From assembly GCF_004342915.1 (NCBI RefSeq), contig NZ_SLWL01000017.1, positions 1-64,000 of the forward strand: a DNA stretch of 64,000 nt, given 5' to 3'. The DNA comes from Camelimonas lactis. GTDB taxonomy: Bacteria > Pseudomonadota > Alphaproteobacteria > Rhizobiales > Beijerinckiaceae. Under the pieces are notes generated by a model that saw only the letters and a list, made by a program, of their open reading frames with translations, was not told the DNA's origin and ran no database searches. This document shows positions 38,840 to 47,328 of the stretch, one piece after another (the stretch's first letter is position 1; every line of letters begins with the position of its first letter). The position numbers were made by a program, and so were the translations under genes.

Positions 38840-39004
38840 GCGACCTCTGGAGCGTGTTCGCCGGCGTTCCGGTGCGGGCGGCCCTTGCGTCAGGCGCGCG
38901 GCCCGCCGGAGACAATGCGCGTCCAGCAGGCGAATCCCGGGCATTTTAGTGCATTTTTCTGCCCGGGCCGAGGTCCCAAACCGGTGAGGGCGGCGGGCCG
39001 GCGT

Positions 39005-39448
39005 TCACGGATCCAGATATTGCGCAGCAAATGCCTCCGATGGCGGTATCGGCGTGATGACGTCGATCAGGACGCCGTCTGGCGCGGCCATGATAAAATG
39101 ACGCTGGCCAAAGTCTTCGTCGCGCAGGGGCAGCACGATGTCGGCGCCGGCGGCGACCAGCCGGTCATGGACCGCATCGACGTCGGGAACCTCGAGGTTC
39201 AGCAGCAGGCCGGCGGCGCGGCCGCGACCCTGGACGGGGATGGTGTCATGGTCGCCATGCAGGATGGCCAGATTGACATTGCTGTCGCCGGCAGCCTGGA
39301 GATGGACGTACCAGTCGGCCTCGAACAGGGGGCGGAACCCAAACATGCGCTGGTAAAATGCGGCGGTCGCCGCGACGTCGCCGGTCATCAGCACCGGGTA
39401 AAAGCTGGTGATCGCGCGTGGGGAGGGATCGATGCCGGCGGGATTCAT
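39005..39448 (-). CDS. Glyoxalase/bleomycin-resistance (VOC) family protein
   Basis: 147 residues with two beta-alpha-beta-beta-beta modules of the vicinal oxygen chelate fold: [31 protein letters not shown] and [51 protein letters not shown] 39448 has GGAGA upstream. It is divergent from a TetR gene across a clean palindrome, so it is the likely target of that repressor. The substrate is unknown. Confidence 0.85.
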   Translation of the reverse strand: MNPAGIDPSPRAITSFYPVLMTGDVAATAAFYQRMFGFRPLFEADWYVHLQAAGDSNVNLAILHGDHDTIPVQGRGRAAGLLLNLEVPDVDAVHDRLVAAGADIVLPLRDEDFGQRHFIMAAPDGVLIDVITPIPPSEAFAAQYLDP

Positions 39449-39494
39449 GGCGTTTCTCCTGGATGAGGCTGGCGGTGGTGATGAACGTGATATA

Positions 39495-39515
39495 ACATAC
39501 ATACAGAATGTATGT
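39495..39515. promoter_or_regulatory. TetR-type palindromic operator
   Basis: ACATACAT-N5-ATGTATGT is a perfect 21-bp palindrome located 18 bp before the TetR start and 47 bp from the divergent glyoxalase start, with TATAAC overlapping its left edge. It is well placed to repress both genes. Confidence 0.8.
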
Positions 39516-39532
39516 AAATAACGGAGACGGGC

Positions 39533-40114
39533 ATGCGGCGCAGCAACGAGGCGCGGTCGGGAGCGATGCGGGCGGCGCTGATGGCGGCGGGACGGGAGAT
39601 ATTTGTCAGCGCAGGCTTCGCCGCCGCGACAACGCCAGCCATCGTCGCGGCAGCCGGCGTGACGCGTGGCGCGCTGTATCATCATTTCACCGACAAGACG
39701 GCGCTGTTTGAGGCGGTGATCCGGGCGGAGGCGGGCGCCGTCGCGGCCGCCATCGACGCTGCAACCGTCGCCCCGGCTGATCCGCTGGAGGCGCTGCGCA
39801 CGGGCGGGCGGGCTTTTCTGCAGGCCATGAAGGCGCCGGGGCGCGCCCGCCTGCTGCTGGTCGAAGGCCCGGCGGTGCTGGGACCGGCGGCCATGGCCGC
39901 CATCGACGCCGCCACGGGCGCGGCGACCCTTCGCGCCGGTCTGGCCGAGGCCATGGCCCAGGGCCTGTTGCGGCCATTGCCGCCGGACGCGACGGCGCAG
40001 GTGCTGTCAGCCGGCTATGACCGGGCCGCGCTCGCCATTGCCGGCGGCGCGGACGTCGACGCGTGGGTCACCGTGATGGACGCCCTGCTGGAGGGCCTGG
40101 CGACGCGGCGGTGA
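39533..40114 (+). CDS. TetR-family transcriptional repressor
   Basis: 193 residues. The N-terminal helix-turn-helix (about 10-58) reads [42 protein letters not shown], typical of TetR proteins; the ligand domain follows. It probably binds the palindrome in front of its own gene and controls itself and the divergent VOC protein; the MFS gene that ends 53 bp beyond it on the other strand has a separate start far away. Confidence 0.9.
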   Translation: MRRSNEARSGAMRAALMAAGREIFVSAGFAAATTPAIVAAAGVTRGALYHHFTDKTALFEAVIRAEAGAVAAAIDAATVAPADPLEALRTGGRAFLQAMKAPGRARLLLVEGPAVLGPAAMAAIDAATGAATLRAGLAEAMAQGLLRPLPPDATAQVLSAGYDRAALAIAGGADVDAWVTVMDALLEGLATRR

Positions 40115-40131
40115 GGGCGCACGGCCAGACC

Positions 40132-40166
40132 CAGGTTCAGGGCCAGGTTCAGGCCCAGGTTACAGG
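40132..40166. repeat. 12-bp tandem repeat between convergent genes
   Basis: Three near-copies of CCAGGTTCAGG(G/C) fill the 52-bp space between the TetR and MFS 3' ends. Confidence 0.65.
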
Positions 40167-41606
40167 TCAGCGTCCGCCGTTGCGCATGGCGCGGCGAACG
40201 GTGAACAGGCACAGCAGCGGCGCGACGGAAAACACGCCGAACAGCCACAGGGCGGCGGCGGCGGTCCCGGCCGCGCCGCCGGGACTGGTGAGGCCAGCGA
40301 GGTTGACCACCATGCCGGCGAGCGCCGCGCCCGCGGCGGTGGCGAACAGCTGCACGGTGGTGAGCGACGCCGAGGCGACGGCCTCCTCGCCTTCCGGGGC
40401 CAGTTGCAGCACGCGCGTCAGCAGGTGCGGCCAGGCCAGACCAACGCCAACGCCGACCATCAGCATGGCCGCGCACAACGGGGCCAGCGCCAGCCATGAG
40501 CCGGAACTGCCGGGCGGGACCAGGGCCGCCAGCATGACCATGCCGATGAGGCCGGGCAGGGGCGCGAGGCGCAACTGCCGGCGCATGCGCGCGCCGGTGG
40601 CGCCGGCGCCGCCAATCGAGCCGAGGGTCCAGCCGGCGCTCATCGCCGCCGCCAGATAGCCGGCGACCAGCGGCGTCTGGCCGTGCAGGGTTTGCAGAAA
40701 CAGCGGAATGAAGATTTCGCTGCTGGTCACCATGATGCTCAGCAGCATCATCGAGGCGTAAACCGCGCCAAGCGCGCCGCCAGGGCTGAAGGAGCCGCTG
40801 GGCAGCAGGCGGCGCGAGGCGGATTGCTCGATCACCGCGATCAGGCACACGAGCACGATGGCGACGAGCGCGCCGGCCGCATTGGCCCATGCCGACGTCA
40901 TGACGCTGCCGGCGGAAATGGCCATGACCGCCGCCGTCAGCAGCAGGATCTGCAACATCGGCGCGCCGCCAGCCCCGGCGGCGCCCGCCCCTGTGGAGCC
41001 CGGCGCGGCGTCGCGGGGCGGCAGCGCCAGCGTCGCCAGCACGCCAAAGACGACCGCCGCCGGCGCCAGCGCCCAGAATGACGCGCGCCACAGGCCATAT
41101 TCCGCGAACAGGCCGCCGACCGCCGGGCCAACCAGGGTGGCCACGCCCCACATGCCCGAGACCAGCGCGATGCCGCGCGGCCACAGGGCTTCGTCAAACA
41201 CGATGCGGATCATGGCGTAGGAGAGGGCGAGCAGGAAGCCGCCGCCCACGCCCTGGACAACGCGCCCGGCCAGCATCGCGGCCATGGAGGGGGCAAAGCC
41301 ACAGGCCAGCGACCCGGCCGCGAAGATCACCGCGCTGAGCAGATAAGCGGCGCGCGGGCCACAACGGGCCAGCAGGCCGGGGGAGACTGCCGCCGCCAGG
41401 ATCGAGGCGACGATGAACAGCGAGGTGTTCCATGAATAATAGTCGATGCCGCCGATGTCGGCGACCACCGACGGCAGGATCGTCGTGGTGATGTAAACGT
41501 TGATGGCGTGCAGGGCGACGCCGCCGGCGAGCGCCAGCGACAGCAGGCCATTGCGGCCACCCAGCAGCGCCCCCCATCCGGGGGGCTGCGCGTCAATATC
41601 GGTCAT
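40167..41606 (-). CDS. Major facilitator superfamily transporter (multidrug-type)
   Basis: 479 residues with about 14 hydrophobic segments, as in the DHA2 drug-exporter group. The start GLLSLALAGGVALHAINVYITTTILPSVVADIGG and LAGRVVQGVGGGFLLALSYAMIRIVF (motif C region) are characteristic. ATG 41606 follows AGGA. It probably exports drugs or metabolites with the proton gradient. No adjacent gene shares its transcript. Confidence 0.87.
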   Translation of the reverse strand: MTDIDAQPPGWGALLGGRNGLLSLALAGGVALHAINVYITTTILPSVVADIGGIDYYSWNTSLFIVASILAAAVSPGLLARCGPRAAYLLSAVIFAAGSLACGFAPSMAAMLAGRVVQGVGGGFLLALSYAMIRIVFDEALWPRGIALVSGMWGVATLVGPAVGGLFAEYGLWRASFWALAPAAVVFGVLATLALPPRDAAPGSTGAGAAGAGGAPMLQILLLTAAVMAISAGSVMTSAWANAAGALVAIVLVCLIAVIEQSASRRLLPSGSFSPGGALGAVYASMMLLSIMVTSSEIFIPLFLQTLHGQTPLVAGYLAAAMSAGWTLGSIGGAGATGARMRRQLRLAPLPGLIGMVMLAALVPPGSSGSWLALAPLCAAMLMVGVGVGLAWPHLLTRVLQLAPEGEEAVASASLTTVQLFATAAGAALAGMVVNLAGLTSPGGAAGTAAAALWLFGVFSVAPLLCLFTVRRAMRNGGR

Positions 41607-41841
41607 GAATCCTGTCCCGGCGCGGTTCAGCCCAGACACGGGCAACGCGCGGCGCGGCGTTTTGTTTGATCAGGGAACCCGGGCGGCCGTTCCCGCCGGA
41701 TCGCGGAAGCGGTTCAACGGTACGGGTGAAGGCGCCTGCCGCATGAGCCGGCAAGGCGTCTGTCCCCCTGCCGGCCAGCTTTTGCCGCCCGGCCTCCGCC
41801 GGTCGCGCGCCCGCCAATCGCGCCCGCGCGGAAGGCGCGCG

Positions 41842-43482
41842 TCATTCGGCGCGCCACGGGAAAATCCAGGTTTCGGTCAGCGCCTTGTTGTCGGCGCGCA
41901 GGAACACGCGCACGTCCACGGTCTGGCCGGGGGGCGCCTCGACGTCGACACCGGCGCGGAAGCCGCCGATCTTCGGATTGGGGGCGATGAAGGTGCGCAG
42001 GATGCGGCCGCTGGAGGCGGAGGCGTCCACCTTCACCCGGTCCGGCGCCTTCAGCCAGTAGGGCAGTTCGCCGCCGGCGAAGTCCACCATCAGGCGGCGG
42101 GTGTTGGGGTGCAGCGGTTCGGACGAACCAAGGGCGCGCGGGGCCGACTGGAAGCTGTTGATCGCCTGGCCGCCGGCATGCATGCCGTCGGTCGCGCCAA
42201 CGGCGGTGATGGAATAACGGTAGATCAGCTGCTGGCCGGGCCCGACCGGCTCCTTCGGCGCCCATGTGGCGACGATATTGTCGTTAGTCTCGTCGGAAGT
42301 CGGCAGTTCGATCAGTTCGACGCGGCCCTCGCCCCAGGGATTGCGGGGCTCCACCCAGTAGCCCGGGCGGCGCTCATAGGCGATGTCGAGGTCTTCGTAG
42401 TGCTCGAACACCCGGTCGCGCTGCATCAGCCCGAAGCCGCGCACATTGTTCTCCGTGAACGAGGAAATCGAAGGCGCGCGGGGGTTGTGCAGCGGCCGCC
42501 AGATCCACTCGCCGGAGCCGGAATGGATCAGCAGGCCGTCGGAATCGTGCACTTCGGGCCGGTAGTCATCGGTGAAGCGGCGATCGTTCTCGCCGATGAA
42601 GAACATGGAGGTGAGCGGCGCGATGCCGATTTTCTCGATGATTTTGCGCGGGAACAGCGTCGCCTCGACATCCACGACCGTCTGCTTCGCGGGATAAATA
42701 TTGAACTGGTAGGCGCCGGAGATGGAGGGGCTGTCGAGCAGGGCGTAGACGGTGACGCGGCTGTCGTCGCCCTTGCGCACGTCCACCCAGAATTCGCGGA
42801 ACGCCGGAAACTCTTCCTGGCCGCCGGCGTTGATGGCGAGGCCGCGCGCCGACAGGCCATAGACCTGCCCCTGACCGAGGAAGCGGAAATAGCTGGCGCC
42901 GATGAACGAGATCAGCTCGTCGCGGATGGTCGGGTCATTGAGCGGGTAATGCAGGCGGAAGCCGGCGAAGCCGACGTTCACCGGCAGCGGCTTGCCGAAT
43001 TTGTTCTGGCCGAAATCGAACATCTGCGGCGAATAGGGAACCGGCGTGGCGACCCCGTCGCGGATGATGTTCACCGTCACCGCATGCTGGAACAGGAAGC
43101 CGAGGTGGAACATCTGCATGCGGAAGTTGGTGTCGGAGTTGGCCAGCAGCGCCTTGTCCGGCCGGAAGCGGATGTCGCGCCACTGGTCAAAGCCGAGCTT
43201 CGCCAGCGCCTCCGGCGCCTGCGAGGGCTTCTCGACGAACGGCAGGGCCGACAACTCGCGGGCCCGTTTGATGACGTCGCCGTAGCCAAAGGGAGACAGG
43301 CCCGCCTCCTTCATCGCCGCGTCGGCGCGCGCCGGATCGTCCGCGGGCTGGCCACTGGCCGCCGGCCGACCGCCGGGCGCCTCTTTCGCCGTCGCGGCGG
43401 TGGCGGCGAACGTCGCAATGGCGACGAGACCTTCAACGAAACTTCTGCGCGAGAATGTCGACATACTGACCCACTGGTTCAT
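41842..43482 (-). CDS. Periplasmic glucan biosynthesis protein, OpgG/OpgD family
   Basis: 546 residues, full-length MdoG domain (from about 60 on) with the long beta-sandwich segments LGFDQWRDIRFRPDKALL and FYWVEPRNPWGEG-like (here YWVEPRNPWGEGRVELIELPT). The signal begins with twin arginines (SRRSFVEG), suggesting Tat export, as for OpgD. It acts in osmoregulated periplasmic glucan synthesis; no opgH glucosyltransferase gene is adjacent. ATG 43482 or ATG 43464 could be the start. Confidence 0.88.
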   Translation of the reverse strand: MNQWVSMSTFSRRSFVEGLVAIATFAATAATAKEAPGGRPAASGQPADDPARADAAMKEAGLSPFGYGDVIKRARELSALPFVEKPSQAPEALAKLGFDQWRDIRFRPDKALLANSDTNFRMQMFHLGFLFQHAVTVNIIRDGVATPVPYSPQMFDFGQNKFGKPLPVNVGFAGFRLHYPLNDPTIRDELISFIGASYFRFLGQGQVYGLSARGLAINAGGQEEFPAFREFWVDVRKGDDSRVTVYALLDSPSISGAYQFNIYPAKQTVVDVEATLFPRKIIEKIGIAPLTSMFFIGENDRRFTDDYRPEVHDSDGLLIHSGSGEWIWRPLHNPRAPSISSFTENNVRGFGLMQRDRVFEHYEDLDIAYERRPGYWVEPRNPWGEGRVELIELPTSDETNDNIVATWAPKEPVGPGQQLIYRYSITAVGATDGMHAGGQAINSFQSAPRALGSSEPLHPNTRRLMVDFAGGELPYWLKAPDRVKVDASASSGRILRTFIAPNPKIGGFRAGVDVEAPPGQTVDVRVFLRADNKALTETWIFPWRAE

Positions 43483-43836
43483 ATCGCGCGCCGACTGGAG
43501 ATGCGTTCCGTCCGGCGAATGCGGCCTTGCGGCCGGGCGACGTCGCGATGCGTGATGATGCGTGATGTTCTGTGGCGATCATAGCCGCTTCCTGCCATAG
43601 CGGAATGCCGGCTCCGGTTCATGTGGGGGACAAGGGGATACTCCTTGTGACCCCGCGTCGCGCGATTCGGCGCAAGGCGGGCTTCATGGCGCAGCTCAGG
43701 ACGTTTCAGGGGGCGAAACCGGCGCCTTGTCGCCTTCTGGAGCTGTCGCGGATGGGCGTTTTTTCGCCTGATGGCCGTCATTCGCGTCAGTTTTGTGTTT
43801 TTTTGCCGATGTGGGGCTGCAGAAGGTAAAAAACCC
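43483..43836. other. Intergenic region upstream of the speF leader
   Basis: About 350 bp with no supported gene. It must hold the OpgG/D promoter. A 10-bp unit GATGCGTGAT is repeated twice near 43547-43566. Nothing else is recognised. Confidence 0.55.
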
Positions 43837-43864
43837 TTGCAACGCCAGGCTGACGGCCCTATCT
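43837..43864 (+). promoter_or_regulatory. Candidate promoter of the speF leader
   Basis: TTGCAA (43837-43842), 16-bp spacer, CTATCT (43859-43864). Transcription would begin near 43871, about 460 nt ahead of the ornithine decarboxylase start. Confidence 0.55.
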
Positions 43865-43870
43865 GACCCC

Positions 43871-44331
43871 TGCCCAATTTCGCACGTGCCTGTGGCCGCG
43901 TGTCGGTTGGTGGGTATCCGGACAAGAGGCCGGACAACCGCCCGGGGTTTAAAGGGTCGATCGACGCAAAGGTGGGAAACCTGCGTTGGCGGCCCCGGTT
44001 TCGACCGGACCCCAACATCAAACCGGCAGCCGGAGGCGAAACCGGCGAACCCCGCTCTCCACGGGGGACGCAGCTTAAAGCAACGACGGAACGGGCTTTT
44101 TTGGTCTCGTCGGCCCTCCAAAGGTCGACACCGAAGAGGCTTGTCCATCATTGCCGCGCGTGCGGACCGGGAATCCCCCAGTCCGAACCAAGGCAGCACG
44201 GTCGGTAGAGAGTTGTTGTCCTGGTCGCGTCTCCACAGCGCGCCGGGAGGCGATTCTTCATCCGCATCTTGCCGAACGCCGCCAGAGCCGACGCTCCGGG
44301 CGTTCCATCAGCTTTGTGGGGAGATACGCTT
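43871..44331 (+). ncRNA. speF-type leader RNA (cis-regulatory)
   Basis: A long structured leader directly before an alphaproteobacterial ornithine decarboxylase, the setting of the known speF RNA motif. Nested stems are visible: GGGGT (43944-43948) with ACCCC (44009-44013); GGTCG (43955-43959) with CGACC (44002-44006); and an inner hairpin ACGCAAAGGT (43964-43973) with ACCTGCGT (43979-43986). A T6 run (44097-44102) further on could be part of a regulated terminator. The exact 3' boundary is uncertain. Assignment is from position, size and my memory of the motif. Confidence 0.7.
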
Positions 44332-45480
44332 ATGACCCAGCGTATTCGTGAGTTCCTGCGTAATCGCCGCGAAGATGGTCCGTGCATGGTGCTGGACCTC
44401 GAAGTCGTGCGCGACAATTACATGAAATTCGCTTCGGCGCTGCCGGACACCCGCGTGTTCTACGCGGTGAAGGCCAATCCGGCGCCGGAAGTGCTGCATA
44501 TGCTCGCCACCCTTGGCTCCTGCTTCGACACCGCGTCGGTGCAGGAAATCGAGATGGCGCTGGCCGCCGGCGCCACCGCCGACCGCATCTCCTTCGGCAA
44601 CACCATCAAGAAGGAGCGCGATATCGCCCGCGCCCTCGCGCTGGGCGTGCGCCTGTTCGCGGTCGACTGCCAGGCCGAAGTCGACAAGATTGCCCGCGCC
44701 GCCAGCGCCGCCGACATCGACGACGCCAAGGTGTTCTGCCGCGTGCTGTGCGACGGCGCCGGCGCCGAATGGCCGCTGTCGCGCAAGTTCGGCTGCGATC
44801 CGCAGATGGCGCCGGACGTGCTGGAGCACGCCTACCGTCAGGGGCTGGAAGCCTATGGCGTGTCGTTCCACGTCGGTTCGCAGCAGGGCAACACCGAGGC
44901 GTGGGATTCGGCGCTGGCCATGGCCGCCGACGTTTTCCGCGCCTGCGGCGAGCGCGGCATCATCCTGTCGATGGTCAATCTCGGCGGCGGTTTTCCGACG
45001 AAGTATCTGAAGGACGTGCCGGCGGTTGAGGCCTATGGCAATTCGATCTTCAACGCGCTGCGACGTCACTTCGGCAACCGTATCCCCGAGACCATCATCG
45101 AGCCGGGTCGCGGCATGGTCGGCAACGCCGGCCTGATCGAGACGGAAGTGGTGCTGGTGTCGAAGAAGAGCGAGGCCGACGAGGTGCGCTGGGTCTATCT
45201 GGACATCGGCAAGTTCGGCGGCCTGGCCGAAACCATGGACGAGTCGATCCGCTACCCGATCCGCTCCGAGCGTGATCATGAGGGGGAGAAGGCGCCGTGC
45301 ATCCTGGCCGGCCCGACCTGCGACTCGGCCGACGTGCTGTACGAGAAGCAGCCCTACATGCTGCCGGTCAGCATCGAGATCGGCGACAAGCTGCTGATCG
45401 AGGGCGCGGGCGCCTACACCACCACCTATTCGGCGGTGGCGTTCAACGGCTTCCCGCCGCTGAAGTCCTACGTCATCTGA
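44332..45480 (+). CDS. Ornithine decarboxylase (PLP-dependent, alanine-racemase fold)
   Basis: Makes putrescine from ornithine; some alphaproteobacterial members also accept lysine. The 382 residues show FYAVKANP with PLP-binding K47, GGGFPTKY, EPGRGMV for phosphate binding, and C330-D331 (TCDSADVLYEK) in the active site. It is of the eukaryote-like ODC/DAP-decarboxylase fold, common in alphaproteobacteria. ATG 44332 follows GGGGAGA; the frame is open upstream into the leader but not coding. A speF-type leader precedes it and a strong terminator follows. Confidence 0.92.
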   Translation: MTQRIREFLRNRREDGPCMVLDLEVVRDNYMKFASALPDTRVFYAVKANPAPEVLHMLATLGSCFDTASVQEIEMALAAGATADRISFGNTIKKERDIARALALGVRLFAVDCQAEVDKIARAASAADIDDAKVFCRVLCDGAGAEWPLSRKFGCDPQMAPDVLEHAYRQGLEAYGVSFHVGSQQGNTEAWDSALAMAADVFRACGERGIILSMVNLGGGFPTKYLKDVPAVEAYGNSIFNALRRHFGNRIPETIIEPGRGMVGNAGLIETEVVLVSKKSEADEVRWVYLDIGKFGGLAETMDESIRYPIRSERDHEGEKAPCILAGPTCDSADVLYEKQPYMLPVSIEIGDKLLIEGAGAYTTTYSAVAFNGFPPLKSYVI

Positions 45481-45536
45481 CGGGGATTTCTTCGCGGACC
45501 TTCAGGTCCGCCCAACCGGACAACCGGCTGTTCCTG

Positions 45537-45566
45537 CCCACAGCGCGCCTTGCGCTGTGGGTTTTT
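45537..45566 (+). terminator. Rho-independent terminator of ornithine decarboxylase
   Basis: CCCACAGCGC (45537-45546), 5-nt loop, GCGCTGTGGG (45552-45561), then TTTTT. A perfect 10-bp stem, 57 bp past the stop codon. Confidence 0.93.
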
Positions 45567-45648
45567 CACACGCGTCCTGTCCGGCAGGGCGCTGCATGCC
45601 CCTTTTCCGCCCGGTTTACAGGCCGGCTGCATGTGCAGGAATGGCGCC

Positions 45649-46245
45649 ATGATCTGCATTGGCGATGAAACCCCTTTCGATGTGGCCGCGCGCGAGGCGC
45701 TGCTCGACGTCGCCATGGGGCCTGACCGCAAACTGAAATCCAGCGAGCGGCTGCGCGAGGGCCAGGACCCGGCTGAGGGACTGGCGCTGGTCGCCCGTCA
45801 CATTCCCGTGAACGGGCCGGCCCGGCTCGCCGGCACGGTGCGCCTGTGGCATGTGCTGGCCGGCGACGTTCCGGCGCTGCTGCTGGGGCCGCTGGCCGTG
45901 GCGCCGGAGCGGCAGGGGGACGGGGTTGGCGGCGCGCTCATGCGCGTGGCGATCGCCCGCGCCCGCGCGGCCGGCCACGGCGCCATCCTGCTGGTGGGCG
46001 ACCCGGAATATTACGTGCGGTTTGGTTTCTCGGCGGCGGCGACCGCCGGTCTCGCCATGCCCGGCGCCTATGAGCAGCGCCGGCTGCTGGCGCTGGAGCT
46101 GGCTCCTGGCGCCCTGGCCGGCGCCGCCGGCATGATCGCCGCGCCGCTGGCCGCCGTGGAAGATGGCGTTCTGGAGGATGGCGTCGTCGCCCGCGAAAGC
46201 GGCGCGCTTCGATGGGGCGCAAACCTGCTTCCCCACGCCGCCTGA
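45649..46245 (+). CDS. GNAT-family N-acetyltransferase
   Basis: 198 residues. LLGPLAVAPERQGDGVGGALMRVAIARARAAG is the acetyl-CoA binding motif A (Q/RxxGxG), and GDPEYYVRFGFSAA the following strand, as in the YhbS group. ATG 45649 has AGGA eight bases upstream; ATG 45631 is possible. It lies between two terminators and so is a single-gene unit, behind ornithine decarboxylase, a common order in alphaproteobacteria. The acetyl acceptor is unknown. Confidence 0.85.
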   Translation: MICIGDETPFDVAAREALLDVAMGPDRKLKSSERLREGQDPAEGLALVARHIPVNGPARLAGTVRLWHVLAGDVPALLLGPLAVAPERQGDGVGGALMRVAIARARAAGHGAILLVGDPEYYVRFGFSAAATAGLAMPGAYEQRRLLALELAPGALAGAAGMIAAPLAAVEDGVLEDGVVARESGALRWGANLLPHAA

Positions 46246-46281
46246 CGCTCCAGGCAAGCCATCAGTGAGCGATTTCTGACA

Positions 46282-46309
46282 ACGGGCGCGGATTTCCGCG
46301 CCCGTTTTT
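46282..46309 (+). terminator. Rho-independent terminator after the GNAT gene
   Basis: ACGGGCGCGG (46282-46291), ATTT loop, CCGCGCCCGT (46296-46305), then TTTT. A 10-bp perfect stem 36 bp after the stop. Confidence 0.92.
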
Positions 46310-46320
46310 GTGCGCGGGTT

Positions 46321-47172
46321 TCACAAAAATCCGGGCCGGCTGCGCGTGCCGTCGCCCAGTTCGAAGCGGGCGATTTCTCCGAGCAGCCTGACAAAAGCCG
46401 CCGCCGCATGGGCCGCCGCCGCCTCGCCCTTGTCCGCCGTGGCCCGGCTGGCGTCGCCCATGGCGCCGGCGGGGTGCAGATCCTGCGCCAGCCAGCTGAA
46501 GCCGGCGGGCCGGTCGGCGCGCAGCAATTCGTAGTCCTGCTCCAGCGCCAGGCTGGCCGGAGCAAAATTCTCCGCCCGCTCCATCCGCACCAGATCGGGC
46601 CGGAAAGCCAGCATCAGCGAGGTTTCAATCTCGCCGCCATGGATGCCGTGGCGGATTTCCCGGGCGTCGAACAGGCCTTCCGGGTAACCAAAGCGCTGCC
46701 AGGAAGTATGGACCACCAGCATGTTGGCCTCGGCGCGCATGGCGCGGCCCACCACATCCATCACCGGGCTGTTGCCGCCGTGGGAGGAAACCAGAACCAG
46801 CTTGCGAAACCCGGCGCGGCTGACGCCAATGGCCAGTTCCCGCCAGGCGCGGATCGCGGTTTCCGGCGCCAGGGTCAGCGAACCGGGAAAGGCGATGTGC
46901 TCGGTGGACAGGCCGATTTCCTGCACCGGCAGCAATACGGTGAGCGGGACAGTTCCCTCCGGCGCGGTTTCGATGCGGGCGCGGACCCGCTCCAGCATGC
47001 CCTCCATGATCATGGCGTCGACGCCGGTGGGCAGGTGCGGGCCGTGCTGCTCCACCGCCGCCAGCGGCAGCACGGCGATGGCGTCGGCCATGCGGGCGGC
47101 TCCGAAGGCTTCCGCCGGCAACTCACGCCAGAGGCGGCTGCGGACCATGGGCGCTGCGCGGGTTTGGGGCAC
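46321..47172 (-). CDS. Creatininase-family amidohydrolase
   Basis: 283 residues. Family marks are AIAVLPLAAVEQHGPHLPTGVDAMI, with metal-binding E, H and D, then LVLVSSHGGNSPV and GIHGGEIETSLML. Members open cyclic amides or deformylate pyrimidines (for example creatininase, and the archaeal FAPy deformylase). GTG 47172 has AAGGAAA eight bases upstream; ATG 47148 lacks a ribosome site. It is divergent from an NMT1/THI5-like transporter operon, so its substrate may be what that transporter brings in. Confidence 0.85.
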   Translation of the reverse strand: MPQTRAAPMVRSRLWRELPAEAFGAARMADAIAVLPLAAVEQHGPHLPTGVDAMIMEGMLERVRARIETAPEGTVPLTVLLPVQEIGLSTEHIAFPGSLTLAPETAIRAWRELAIGVSRAGFRKLVLVSSHGGNSPVMDVVGRAMRAEANMLVVHTSWQRFGYPEGLFDAREIRHGIHGGEIETSLMLAFRPDLVRMERAENFAPASLALEQDYELLRADRPAGFSWLAQDLHPAGAMGDASRATADKGEAAAAHAAAAFVRLLGEIARFELGDGTRSRPGFL

Positions 47173-47328
47173 GGCGGGGCTTTCCTTATCAGTGTTGCGG
47201 GCATCAGTGTTGCGGGCGCCGGCGGCGCGGCGCATGCTGCGGCGGTTCTGCGGCCCGCGCCGGGCGCCAGAATACAGTAACGGCCGCGCGGCGGGAAACG
47301 GGCCGGACAGGCAGAGGGCGGGGGAAGC

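Noticed and set aside
37085-39466. 793-residue open frame on the plus strand
   Set aside because: Antisense to the ABC exporter, whose motifs are all intact on the other strand.
41500-43584. 694-residue open frame on the plus strand
   Set aside because: Antisense to the OpgG/D gene; no ribosome site and no domain.
47200-47328. Search for a TPP riboswitch ahead of the NMT1-type binding protein
   Set aside because: The conserved CTGAGA and ACCTGAT elements are absent, so a thiamine assignment was not made.
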